From Tribonema minus (taxonomy: Eukaryota; Sar; Xanthophyceae; Tribonematales; Tribonemataceae): a DNA stretch of 64,000 nucleotides. Every line of letters begins with the position of its first letter. Position 1 is the stretch's first letter. A model generated the notes under the pieces. The model was not told the DNA's origin, did not search any database, and saw nothing but the letters and a program-made list of their open reading frames with translations. The position numbers and the translations under genes are program-made. Shown piece by piece: positions 45,432 to 58,400 of this stretch. Location: NCBI GenBank assembly GCA_017506865.1, contig JAFCMP010000522.1:434001-498000 (forward strand). Direction: 5' to 3'.

Positions 45432-45780
45432 GGAATAATAGCTTGGGGGGCGCCATGCGGGGCAGGCGGCGCCTGCTGAGCACTATGAAGTTGTGTGGCG
45501 CGCGCCCATGTGTAGGATAGCGCGACCCTAAAGCAAAAGAAACAACAGCCCGGGGGGGCGAGGCGGGGGGGCCGCCCCCAGGCTGAGCACACCGTAATCG
45601 TGTGGCGTGCGCCCAACCGTACAACGCTGTCCTGAACTCAGTCTGTGAGGAGTAGCAGCCTGGGGGGGGCGGCGCAGGGGGGCGGAGCCGCCTCCGGCTA
45701 AGCACAGCGCGACGGTGTTTGCGGCATTGAGTGCAGACGCATTCGTAAGGCGCACCGGTGTGCACGGTATTCGTACAGCG
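45432..45780 (+). repeat. Decayed tandem copies of the gene A coding end
   Basis: Two to three diverged copies of the segment 45356-45450 (last codons, stop and following GGGGGGCG-rich sequence) follow the stop codon at a period of about 120 bp, recognised by GCTGAGCAC, then GTGTGGCGxGCGCCCA, then a G-rich run. They probably form the 3' UTR or lie just beyond it. Confidence 0.75.
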
Positions 45781-47530
45781 CTGCCCTCGGATGCGCCAGT
45801 GTCATTGTCTCCGTTTATGACATCGAGCGCAGTCTTGTGCCGCCCAGTTCTAAATCAGTGTACCCTCGTTTTATCGGATGAACGTTTTTGATTCTGACAT
45901 TCGGCACAGTCTCGAGCCGCACGCACCTAGCACAGCGTACCCTCGTTTTTCTGTTGAGATGTCGTGCTGCTCACGTCCAGCGCAGCACCCTTGTTTTGAT
46001 TAGGGCAACCGTTACAGCCCCAGCAGCAGTAGCCGTCACTCGCTTGTCTCGCCGACGGTCAATACGTCTCCACTGCCACCTTCATCAGGCGGGCGGCAGG
46101 TGATGCTCGGCCCAATTTGTAGAGCAGCTAGCGCACCGTGTCTAATGTGCTCGGTGTGGGCTGCAGCGTCTTTCTTGTTGTGGGTTGCCGCTTTTGTGGT
46201 TTTAGTGCTGCAGGCCCCAGGCTGAATGCGTAGCAGCTGAACTTTGCGGCCGCACCTGTGCCCTGCTCAAAAGGCGCGTCTGCCAGTGGCAGCGAACCGT
46301 GCCTGTGTCGCAGCCTTGACACAAGGTGTAGAGACAAGGTTTTGGGCATGGTGATTGACAGATGAGCGGCGCACATGATGGCAAGATCGGCACTTCAGAC
46401 TGTTTGCTGTGCGCTTCAGCTTTCATTGGCATATTCAGCTTTTAATTCAGCAGTCAGCGTTACTTTATACTAATTTGAAGGTCTTGCTCAAAATATGAGA
46501 ACGTTTATTTCCCCCTGCAACCACTACAGCTCAAGTAACGTGAGATGCAAGTGCCTGCTTTCAATGATTTCTTGCAGCTCACAACGCCGTTGTGCCTTTT
46601 GCTCTGCTGTTCGTGTTCGGCCAACTCATCCTGATGCCTTCAATTGCCGGTGTTTTCTGGGCACAGAAAAATTCTGGTCTCAGACTGTATAGTCCGGCGC
46701 ATCCAGAGGTCCCAGTGAGCATTGACTTTTGACTTTTGTGCACCCGCGCAAGTGGTCCCCCCCCCCCCTAGGTTAAAACTAGCCAGATACGGGGGGGGGC
46801 GCTTACTACATACGCCCCCATCCATCGACTCCCAAGGTCACAAGGATCCATACAAAGTCTACCGACAGCGCACATCCAGTGCTGTTGTGCCACCAGTCTT
46901 CAGTGTTCAAAATTCAAATGCCATTGTTCCTTGAACCATGTCCCCCTGCGCACATTTTTGGAACAGCTACTACACAGTATGCATATGCTTAGTAATACAT
47001 TTGCCCATGGTAAAGGTGTACCGCCTTTCTGGCTGGTGGACAAGAAGGTTACGCAGGGCATGTGGCGACGCTGGAAAATACCAATGCAGTGCAACAGATG
47101 GCTCAGTCTCTGCGCCACCATTTTGCATACATGAATGTGTGCCTTGTGATGCTTTGCATTGTGCCACCGTGGCCTGCTCACTGCTGTGCCATACGCTCTC
47201 ACATTGCCCGTATCCTCCAAAAAAAACCACAATGCTGCACTGCCTGTGCTTGACTGCAATGTCCTGGGTGGTGCACATGTGCATGCCTGCTGATTTGGCG
47301 CTGGTGAAGCATGACCTACATCAATTTCTCAGGCTGCTTGATTAACCGTAGGTTATGACCTACTCATTTACACACTCGACACCCATCGCCGCATTCACCA
47401 TAGCTTCAACTTGAAGTTGCCCTACTTGGATCAGGGTTTCATGGTAAGACGCCCGCTGTCGAAGATCATTCCCTTCTATAATATGGGCCATATGGGTGGT
47501 TCGGTTCAGTGGTTTTCGGTTTCCAAGTTG
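45780..47530. other. Intergenic region between gene A and the antisense LINE
   Basis: No gene recognised. It includes opposed C and G homopolymer runs near 46757-46800 (CCCCCCCCC, later GGGGGGGG) and otherwise unremarkable mixed sequence. Open frames are short and unsupported. Confidence 0.4.
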
Positions 47531-50500
47531 TATATGATGTCCTGGACCGCATGGGCTGAGAGCACAATAAATCGGGCTTTGCAATAACTACATCTAAGGA
47601 GGGGCCGGCGGTTCGGCGCTGGCCGGGGAGGGCCGCGGGCACCTGCAACAGTGCGATGCGGCCGGGCGGTAAGCGCTGACGTCGCCATCAGGGGCTATGA
47701 CGGCGTTCCAATTGTCGATCACGACGGGTGTGAGTGCATGCTGTAGCGCGAGGGAGGTGCGCGGCGGCGCCAGAAGGCAACGCGCTGCACAAGATTGCAG
47801 CTGCCCTGCGAGCTCTGCTCGGCGAGTGCGTGTAGTAGCGCTTGGGTGACGCATGACATAGTGCCAAAGTGGTCAAAGGCTGTGGAAAATAGGGTGTGTG
47901 AAGTGGGGTCCAAGGCCCCTGAGACTACGTATGTGTCTATCTTTTCCTGCGAAGCCGATCCAAGCACGCGCTGCACATCGCGCGCGCCCGGCCCCCCTGA
48001 GCCTGACGGAGGCGGGTGCGGCATGAGCTGTCACGAATGGTGACGTCTATGCAACAAGCTACTTCTGAATCAAAGCCGCCGCGCAGTTCAGTGCACCGGC
48101 CTGCCGCTATCGCTTCTGCGCTCGGCTGCACTTTTGGGACCGGAAGGCAAACCTGGTTGCTGCCGAAGATGATGTCCATGAACTTGTTGAACCCGTGGCG
48201 CGCCGCGTAGTGGCGGAAGGGGGCAAGAGTGTCTTGGTCGATACCGTGGAGGCACCGGTGGGCCACCTGCTTGAGCAGCTGAAAGAGCGCGTCTGCGAGC
48301 AAGTTGTGTCGTGTGACGTTAAGCCCTTGTGTGCAGCGGCGCAGGTGCGCCTGAGTCCATTGGTTTAGGGCACTTGGGGCACCACGCCGCAGCGGGGGCG
48401 GGGCGTAGAGCGCCCAGGTGCACGGTGCGCCATGGCGCCGCAGCATCTCGCGGAATTCTGGCGGCGACATGGTCTCCGCTGGGTCAGTGCTCAGCAATTG
48501 CGCCAAGAAACTTTGAACCCATGGCCGCCTTGGAGGCGCCGCTGCGCCACGCCGCGACTGCCTCCAACGCATTTGCTGCTACAAGCCGGCGCAGCTGCGT
48601 GGCGGCGAGCGCTGCGTCTAGCACCCGCGATAGCGCCGCTTGACGCCGCGGCAGCACGGCGGCCAGGGGGGCCTGGGCAGAGCCTGGCTCGCGCGCCACC
48701 GCTGGCGCAGCGCGGCGCGCGCCGGTGCAATTCCGCATGCCCAGCCTGAGCCCCGCAGCTCCGCCTGCCCGTTGCAGCAGATCGCGCGGCGCCCGCCATG
48801 CGTCGTCGTCCTGGCGCCAGTCCCGGTACCAGACCGAGGGTAGGAGCAACGCGAGGGCCGCTGCGGCGTCGGCGCTGCCAGTGGCACTGCGCAGCTGCTG
48901 CAGGCAGGTAGCTACTAGTATCTGTGTGAAGGTGAAGCCGTAGCGGGTGCGCTCCAGGACCTGGCTGCGTGCCGCGACTGGAAACGCCGCCAGTGCCGGT
49001 CCCATGCACTCGAGGGTGCGTGCAGCAAATGCGGCACATGCACATGGCGCCGCGCCCAGCACGCCAAAGCCACCGCTCCCCAGCCGCAGATGCACGCATA
49101 CCTGCTGATGTGCTGGCAGCGTCACTGGGGCCTCGCCACCCCAGTCGGCGCCGCGTATCCATGCCACTACTAGTAGTACCGCTGCCCACGGAGAGGGTGG
49201 CACCGCAGCCGCCGCGACCGCCGGCGGGCCGCGGCGATCATCACCGGCCGCCGGCGCACCCTCGTACCAGTGGGCCGACGGCGTAAGGACTGCCAATGGC
49301 TCCTCCTCCAGCTGAGCGCGGCCACAGCCGTTAGCGTGATGGCGTCGAAGCGCCGTAGCTCCTCATGCGCGAGGGTCGAGGCCGTGTTGCGTGCGACATG
49401 CCCTGTACGGGCGGGGACGGCAAGACGCAGAATGGAGAAGGCAGCCTGCACATCCTCCATCTGCACCAGCTCCGCAACCAGGCGGATGGTCGGTGCCGGG
49501 GGCACGAAGGGTCGCCGCTACGTAGGCACGCACAAAGTCCTCGGTGCCGACCGGCACCCCCAACAGTGTGATGCCGTCGTCACATACTGGTACCGTAACG
49601 GGGACCTCGGCAGCAGCGAAGACGGCGGCGGCGCGCTCGCGAGCGCCGCCCGAAGCTGGCACCAGCGCCGCGCATTTCGTGACGTTGACCTGAATGTTTA
49701 ACTCGCTCAGCGCCTGTTGTATGAAGCCTTCAAGCAGAAGGCGTGGCCAACGTGGCCGAGCACCGGCGCGTCACAGCTGGGCGTCCTGATGTGTGAGGTC
49801 ATCGAGGTAGCCCGGAACCGCCAGCTGCGGGTACTTGGCGCGGGCAGCCACCGCGACCGTCCATGGTGCCACGCAGTGCCAGCGCGAACAGCAGCGGCCC
49901 CAACGGGACGCCCTGCTGCACGCCCTGTTGAGAGAGGATGATGGCGGTGTCGGCGTGCCCATCTAGGCCAAATTGTAGCCAAGGGGCCCGGCCAGCCTGA
50001 GGGCCGTAGATGTGCTCGACGTAGCCGTACAGGCCAGGCAGATGCTCGGCCACCGCAGTGCACTCATGAGGACTGCCGAGCGCGACAGCGCGTTGAAGGC
50101 ATTACTGCCGTCAATGGCAAGGAGCACGCCGTCACACTCATGTGTGAGCTGCGCCATGAGCGCCACCCTCTCTGCCCCCCCCCCGCGCGCCGACACCAAA
50201 GTGGCCAGTTGGTTCTAGCAGCGCGGAAACGCGGGGTTGGGTGTCCGTGCAGAAGGTGCGGGCGAACAGGCGGCGGATGGTGTCGCTGCACGCGAGGGGG
50301 TGCGCCTTCTCGCCCACAGCGCTGAGGCGTGCGGCCGCGTGAAGGCGCCAAAAGGGGGCGGGCAGCGCGGCGGGGGTGGAGTACGCCGCAGTACCCTGGG
50401 CCAGCTACGCCAGCAGCTCAAGGAGCCAGCTGACTAGTCCACCATGCGCCCCGACGTGACACGGGGACCCTGCGCGCCGTGTGCCGAACGCACTGCTGGA

Positions 50501-50939
50501 GGTGGGAGTTGCGCAGCCCAAAAGGACCGGCAGCCGAGCCAGGGTTGGCGGCGAGGATGGCCTCACATAGCCCGTCCGCCGTGAACGAAGTGTAGTTGAG
50601 TGGTGCCGGTGCTGCCAGCGCCGCCGCTGTCACCGGGCTGCGCGCCCGCGATGCCGCGGCGTCTAGCGTTGCAGCCGCATCGCCGGCTGGGTGTTTAGCC
50701 TGCAGTTTATGCAAGGTAGCGGAGTCACGGGGGGCAGATGCCACAGTGTGTCAGCACCCTCCGCCAGCAGCCGCGCGGCGTGCCCGATACCGCCCGGCTG
50801 CCGGGCCGTCGCCGCCGCACGCTCCCGCACTGCTGCCGCCGCCTCCGCTGCAGTCCTGGCGCGGCGCGCGCACGCACGGGCGGCGCCGCGGCGGCAGAAG
50901 GCCAGCGCTGTGCGCGTGAGCAGCTCCAGGTTGCCTGCC
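47531..50939 (-). mobile_element. LINE B copy 2, 5'-truncated and broken
   Basis: Reverse-complement copy of 33432-36680 of LINE B: the C-terminal two thirds of ORF2 plus the 3' UTR. It ends at GACATCATATA like copy 1. The 5' truncation is typical of incomplete reverse transcription. A possible 5 bp duplication, GTTGT, lies at 47527-47531 (overlapping the border) and 50940-50944. It is old enough to carry many indels but remains clearly similar. Confidence 0.9.
47594..50939 (-). pseudogene. Broken ORF2 fragment of LINE B copy 2
   Basis: The reading frame is carried in pieces on different frames. It still shows motif A (AIDGSNAFNALSR), motif B (GVQQGVPLGPLLFAL, with Asp replaced by Val), the YLDD region shifted into another frame, and endonuclease sequences with FNKFMDIIFGSNQVC. 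I count at least six frame breaks. It cannot make a working protein. Confidence 0.85.
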
Positions 50940-50944
50940 GTTGT

Positions 50945-52135
50945 GAAGTTCAACTTTTGCTGACACACAAAATTTAGTGCCTGCACGAAGTAGAAGGCGT
51001 GCACGGCGCGCGCTCGCTTGCGCTCGCTCGCGGACCGTGACGCTCGCCGATAATAACTATTATTGCCAGGTGCCAATGTCTTGGTGTCAAATACACACCG
51101 TCAGCCTTGTCTACCTGCCCTCCCCGATCTTCGGGTCATATAATTTCACAGAGATTTGCCATGACAAATATTTGTGAAGCGCACTGTGGACAGAGTGGAG
51201 TGTGTATTGTTCAGCGTTACGCCCTGAGGTATTACAGAGCAGTTGCTCCAGAAATCCATCTTTGAAGCCGCTGCCAAATTGAATGCGACCATCATGCAGT
51301 TTCCACGTCAATTGCCATGCCTGCAGTCTCTACGCGCCCTCCCAATTTTACGTCACTGACGTTTGCACAAAATTGAGAGCACGTCCAATGATGGTCCCAA
51401 CAACCACTGTGTTCGCCAGTTATTGCAATAACCTATCATTCGCACCGGTCACAGGGACAACATTTGACATTGAGCGGCTCTCATGACTGTCGATAAGTGG
51501 TGGCACTGACCATGCAGGATATCATGCAGTGGCAGACAAGCACAACACACAGGGCTGATTAAGAACAAATCAGCATTGCTAAGCCTTCAATAACACGTAC
51601 AGGCAACAAAATTGGGCCAAAGTGGCGGTGGACAAGACAAACAACAACTTGAAACACAACACAGACCAAATGCAACAATTCATGGATCTTGAAAGAGCGT
51701 GCACAACTGCTATATTGAGGGCATTGGCTGCTTGTGTGTGTGCGCATGCACTGGCATCTACTAGACCAGCACCATAGAATATCCGGCAGAAACCATGAAG
51801 ATGTATCTCCCTGCGCGTGTGCTATAACATGTGTGTGCCAAGCGGGGGTTGGGGTGGGAGGCCACGAATCGGTGCCGTAGGTTCAGGTACTACTAGGTAC
51901 GCTATGTACATCACCCCTGTTCTCCAGTCATGTGCAGCAGCCAAAAACAGGCCACTACGCACGCAACCAGTGAGGTCCGCAGGCAAACCTGCAGACCCCT
52001 GGAAGTATTATTATCTGGCTGCTGCCTGTGATGTAGCCTACATACTACGTACCACGAAGCAGTTGCCATGCAGCGCCCCGAAACAAAGGCCGGGACAGTA
52101 AAGGAAAGCGAGTGAAAACACAGCATGCACTACTA
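50945..52135. other. Intergenic region downstream of gene B
   Basis: No gene recognised. It holds a short imperfect repeat GCGCTCGCTTGCGCTCGCTCGC near 51010-51032 and then AT-richer sequence up to the gene B stop codon. Confidence 0.4.
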
Positions 52136-52498
52136 CTAGCGCCGTGACGAGACGCCCGTCTCCGCCGCCGACACATGCCGAGAGTGCGCCGTGTGCGGGG
52201 GGAGTGCCATAGTTGAAGTTTTCCGTTGCAGCAGCTTGGAGGAGTTGAAGTCTATGCCGAGCCTGTCGCTCTCGGCGTAGCCCACGTGCCTCATCAGCCA
52301 GATGAAGCACGTCGAAACGAGTGCCAGGAATATGCCCACCAGGACAAAGCCGACCATGGCCATGAGTATGTCTTGCGTGCCGCTAGTGCAGATGGCGCCC
52401 TCCACCCCCTGCACATACATGGGGTTGATCTCGCGGCAGCGGATCTCCTTGGAGAGATAGCCCGTCTCGTCCTTGATGTTTGCCAGCGCGGCGGCGAC
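52136..52498 (-). CDS. Gene B exon 12: helix 5 and cytoplasmic tail
   Basis: Residues 900-1019. KEIRCREINPMYVQGVEGAI and CTSG precede helix 5 (AMVGFVLVGIFLALVSTCFI), then a short tail with GIDFNSSKLLQRKTS. Stop TGA. The paired Cys before helix 5 match the second-loop disulfides expected in prominin-like proteins. Confidence 0.87.
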   Translation of the reverse strand, partial: VAAALANIKDETGYLSKEIRCREINPMYVQGVEGAICTSGTQDILMAMVGFVLVGIFLALVSTCFIWLMRHVGYAESDRLGIDFNSSKLLQRKTSTMALPPHTAHSRHVSAAETGVSSRR

Positions 52499-55400
52499 CT
52501 GTCGTGAGCAAGGGGGTGTGAGACAGCAAGGGGGGCCAGTCAGCCAGGGCAGGGGTCAAGGGGGGGTGCACAGGGTTTGTGGCCAGGGGACGCTGTGGTG
52601 GGTGCAACGAGTCAGTCGGACACGCAGCATGGGTCCCATGGGCACGATGAAAGTGCTGAGGTGAATTGTTGCGTTTACATGCGTGAGCGCATTCTCAGGG
52701 TGCAGCATATGTTCATTGCGGTTGTCCATGTTACTGAGCAGCTTGCGCCGATTGCAAGCAGCATAGCATTGCAACGTTCAGCGCTGCTCCACACTGCTTC
52801 AGCCCGCAGCACCTCCAGACCAAGGTACTACTTCAAGGTTGAACTCACCCGGTCTTTGGCGGGAGCCAGCGCGGGGCACTGCTGCGCATAGTCCTTGAAA
52901 TCGGCGCTGTTCAGCTCCCCCTTGGCTATAAATGTGAAGAGGAAGCCCTGCTCAATGAGCTGTGCAAAAACGTTGGTGCCATCGCATGTGACGTAGTAGC
53001 GCGCTGTGTCCGCTATGACGTCATTGGTGAAGGCGCGCACTATGTTCTGCGCGCGGGGCGCAAGGCAGAGCGGAAGAAGCAGGCCATGAGGGTCACGTAT
53101 AACACACAAGTACTCAAACACTTACAGGACTTGATGGACGGCATAACAAAAAATGGGGCCATCCAAATGTTGTTGATGTTTTGGCACAGCCCTTTTAAAA
53201 ATAACCTTGACGAGCCTCCCTCTGAGCTGGTGGCACGTTTTTGCTATGAGTCTACATCTGCTCTACTGGTGTCAAGTTGAGAATGCAGGGCAGGCACAAA
53301 TGCCTTGTGACCCAATGTGAGTATTATACGCCATGCCCACAATAGCCATGCCAGTATCACTGTATGCAATGCATTTGACGCAAGACACAACACAAACGCA
53401 CCATCCGTTGCTTTCAAGATTAATCCTGAAGGTTTACTTTCAGCTGCCAGGTAGGTCAACGTAAATAATTCTCAAGTATGCTGGACAGCTTAGGTTTCAG
53501 GACAGCTTAGCAGAGAAGTGGCAGCAGTGTCAGCCATGAGCGCAGCGGCAGGGGCTGCAGCAACCTTGTTCTCATCCGCATAGGTCATGCAACCTTGCTT
53601 GATTGCATTGTAAGTCTGCTCCTGGCGCTGTGTGTTGAGACACTGCACAATAATCAGTGCTTACAACATTGAAAAAATCACGCAAGATCACCGCTGCCAC
53701 AACAAATGCAGAAGGTATCGGCAGCAGGCACCGTGGCCCCATGCTGCTTGCACGGCGTATTCGGTCAAAGTACTTGTACTCGAGAGTGTGAAGCATATGC
53801 TGCATGCAAGGGAATGCGCTTGGGTATGTGCAGGCGGGACTCACTTGGCGGGGATCAACGCAGATGTCAGCGGCAACGAGGCCCACGGTTGTGAGAAGTC
53901 CAGCCGACACCCAGCTGCACACTACCAGGAGGATGGACACTGGCAGTAGCACCCACTTGCTGAACCTCAGGCTCCGCTTCACCTGGCGTGCATGGCGGAA
54001 GTGACGGTTGGTGAAGGGTATCAGATTGGTTTTATGCACAGTGTGTGGGGATTGATTGATCAGTCAAATGTGATGCATATGTTTTGAAGCGATTGCGCTG
54101 TTGAACATGCACCATCATCGGTCCAATGGCCCGCCCTGGCGAGTGTACGCAAGTATGACACCATCGCATTCGTCCATTGAGCACTGACACACCACGATTA
54201 CTAGCAGCTGATACAGAGGGGCGTCCAGACAGCAACGCGGCTAAACAAAAGCCAGCGCTTGTGAGTTCCCAAGCTGATTCCTTGGCGCACTTGGGGGCCG
54301 TGGCTGCATAGCATAGTGTGCATAGCACGGCCAGACACATATGGCAGACCGTTCATTGGCCACTTACCCGCATGACGGCCGTGTGATCGCTGCCGCGCCT
54401 GACGCTGGACAGCACCCACGACGCCATGCCTATGTAGCTGGCCGTGATGAAGATGATGATGGCGCTGACGATGACGCCGATGATGACGCGGATCATGTGC
54501 GTTGATGCCACCCAGTGCGACACGGCCATGATGTCATCGCCCAGACCCTTGAAGTTCTTGGCAATGAAGGCCTTGACGCTGTCGCCGGCTGAAGCCAGGT
54601 CACCACTTACCTGCCGACCGCCAGGCAATAAATGCAGAATTTAAATGAATTAAGGGCTGACTGCGCAAGCATACATACAGTCTGCCTCTCTATATCTACC
54701 TAATTTGACAAAGGTGGCTGTCTGCAAATGACTCAAGTGGCGCTGGCAGTCAAAGAGCGCAGCATGCAAGCTGTCGATGGGGGGTGTTAATGACTGCGGG
54801 TGTAAGAACTGGTACGCCACACGAATTACGGAGGCACTCCATTTGCTGAAATGCGCCGCATCCGCAATGTTGGTAAGACTACAAAAAGCGAATGCGATGC
54901 TGAACGTGTCTGAATTCTTACTAGCCAGCACTACAGTATGCCATTACTTAGCCTCAGGTCAACAAAAGTGAATTCAGTGACTCATCATGACTCATTGACT
55001 CATCATGACTCATTGACTCATCATGACTCATTGACTCATCATGACTCATTGACTCATCACGACTCATCATTACAGCTCTGATGAGCATCGAGTGATGGCT
55101 ATAATATATGTACTGCACACCACCTGTGACTGCTTACAAACCGTTCGCGCACACGACACAGGTATGAGATCCAACTTGAACAATGACTCACTTCCTTCTC
55201 ACATGCCGTCGTGACCAAAAGTGCCAAATAAAACACGTATTGCCATGTACCTGCTTGATGCTGGTCTCAAAGTCCGTCTTGGCATCGCAAGTGCTCAGCT
55301 CCGCCAGGTCGGTCTGTGTGGTGTTGAGCGCTGTGTCAAGCTTAACAGCTGCTTCGTGCGCATCGATCATCAGCCCTGCAGCGTGGTCCAGCTCGTGGCG

Positions 55401-58400
55401 CACTGTTTCAGAGCAATAACCCACACAAATATAGGGCATGTCAGGGGCAAGTACCCACACAAATATAGGGCATGTAAGGGGTGTAAGTACGTTGTGTAAA
55501 GTAGTGCAGCTGCACGTCAACATGGACACCGTTGTGATACAGAAGTACTGAGCAGACACTCCCACAGAGTCATCATGGGTGCTGGAAACGCGATTGCGAC
55601 CCTACTACATGTACCTCAAAATCTAGCCCACCACATGTACCTCCAAACCTAGCCCACTTTACTTGAGTGGAAAACGTGCAGTCCTTCTTTGTATAAGAGC
55701 AAGGGGTCCAGTGCAAATATATCACCAGTAGACACAGATGTGAACACACAAGGCACGAAGGCGATTCATGAGGTCAAGATGTGTATTGAGATTGTGTGGA
55801 GGGGGGAGGGGGGGGGTATGTATTCCCCTGATTTCTGGGGTCCGACCGCGTTTGCGCCTACGCTTTCTCCCGCCCCTCCCCCCTTTGCTCTAACCTCGCC
55901 GAGTCCTCGCCCACTCTTGACCAAGAAAAAGGCGTGGGTGGGTGGTAATGTGTCTCGCTCCACAGGGTACGGTACATTCCTCAATATTCTTGCTGATCTC
56001 TGTCGTTCTCTTGGCTCCAAAAAAAGGCCTCTTCTCTCCATCACTTGTCACTAACTTGACTCAATGACTCAATGACTCACTCACTCACTCACTCACTCAC
56101 CTATGGTGAGGTCCTCGTCCAGTCGATACGACCCCACCAGCGCCGTCACCGCGGCGGCCATGGTGATCACGCAGCACGCCGAGAACAGCGCAAACACCCA
56201 CGTCCTGTACACGCGCGTCGCGCCGTGCGCATCCGCTGACGAAACCGCCATCGCGCCCTTGCTGTAGCGCCGCCGCCGCTGCCCGCACGCGCAGTAGCCT
56301 ACGGCGGGCATCACTACGAAGGCCAGCACCAAACCCAACAGCGCAAACGGTATTGCGGCGCACGCCACGCCAACGTAGTAGTCGCTGCCGAGGTCCCAGG
56401 AGTTGTCGCCGCGGATGCGCGCCCAGCTGTGCATGGTGACGGCGGCGCGCGGGGGGGTGTAGGTGGGGGGGGCATAGTCGCCCTCGTTCCAGGGGGTCTG
56501 GGGGGGTTTGGGGGGGGGGAGCGAAGTGTGTGAACACGACAGTGTGCGCTCACAACACGTGCAAGATACCCCGACATGCAATGCAGCCATAACATCAACA
56601 AGGGCTGCACGGTTGAAAAGCACTGCACGGCCTTCATGTTGTGGCGGCATACCAGGCAGCAGAGACAGTGTACCTGCAAAGCCAGTACCAAATGAGGCCA
56701 TGAGACATTCATTTGACTGTTTTGCATACGCAGCTGCGCTGCATACAACAACTGTAACTCCCAAACTTCAATACCTTGATATTGAAGCAGATGTCCGTTG
56801 GCGCTGGCGGCACTGCCACAGGTGCCGCACCACAGGTGGCATCAGAGGGTATGTTGGCTATGTCGCCATCGCCAAGGCAGTAAGGTCTCCCGTTCTCTGC
56901 AATCCAGCAGCCAAATGCGTTGCTGTGCACATTCACCCAGGCCTGCGGCGGGGGCGGGGGGGGGGGGGGGGGAGGGGGAGGGGCACATGTAGGTGAAGGA
57001 CACCAGGTTTTACACTCTAATTGAGTACTTCTACTCTTAGGGCACAGTTTTTGCAATCTGTACATTAGTACTCTATGATGGGAGTACTCTATGTATATGG
57101 TCACATACTGCATTGATAGAAAACAAGACACATTTGATATCGTGTCAAATGGCATGAGCACCGCCGCTATCATGTGAATGGCTGGCTTGTCATCCTAGCA
57201 CCAACAGTAGGAAGGTCCATTGGCAATGTGACATAGTACGCTTCTGAACTGTGGCACTTGAACACATCTCTATAGGCAAAAAGTTCAATAAATCTGCACA
57301 AAGAGTTGAATTTGAGGCAAGTGCAGTTCTCTACCACTGCACCTAACTGCAGCAGTCTTGACAAGGTGTGAAGTACCAGTTCTGGTGCGTCCTGAACAGC
57401 CGGTGACGAGCGTTAACAATGACATATTTGCGACCTATGAAGAGATCAGCACCTACCAATTTCGAGGCCTCTGGGTCAGGCTTAAACTAGTGTCTGCCGC
57501 CTTTGAACTGTCAAAGGTCTTGCCTTAATTGCACAGCAGAACATCAGGCAGTACTGCCCGCCATTGCGTGGCGGTTGCCACAATTACATCACAGCACCAG
57601 CACATCTCAGGCACTGACTGCATCACACCAACATTTTCGCACTTTACGATGCTACAGGCGCACAGCATTCACTGCATGTCACCACTACAACTGTAGTACT
57701 TCAACCCAGCACCTTGAAGTTGACGCAGCAGCAGCAGCAGCACCCACCAGCAGCACGCCCGCCTGGTTCATGGCGGCCACCAGCAGCGCATTCTCCACAG
57801 CGCTCGTAGGCGCCCCAAACACCGACCCCGCTGCGCACACCGGCACGTCACCCCCCAACCCACCCCCCTGCCCCGCACTCACGCTCCACGCCCCCCTATC
57901 CGCCGCCGCCACGCACGCATAGTAGTACTGCTGGTCGCCTAAGCAGGGTACGTCTGTCCAGCGGCCGTTGGTGAGGGCGTTGGCGACGGCGCAGGTGTTG
58001 GGGGGGGGCAGCGGCTGCGCCGGCGCGTTCTCTGCCCACGACCAGATGGTAGAGGCCAGGAGGGGGGGGTCCAGGCGGTCAAAGGTGGGTATGAAGCCGC
58101 AATTCATGGCCTCGGGGACGAGCTCTGCGCTGAGAAAGTCGGTGGGGTCGGGAGGGTCTGAGAAGAGGACCTGGCGAGGGGGGAGGGGGGGGGGGGGGGG
58201 GGGGGGTCAGGAATAGTTTGCAGCCTGCAGGAGGTTCACAATGAGGTGGGCTGTCGATGTCATTGAGTTCTGCAGCGCAATTGATAATGGGGGCAATCAC
58301 TGCGTATAAGGCCTACATATATGATTCATGAGCGACTCATAGATGTGGTGCTCCCCTGGAGACATCTGCCGAAGAAATGCTTCTGTACTACTCACATCGC

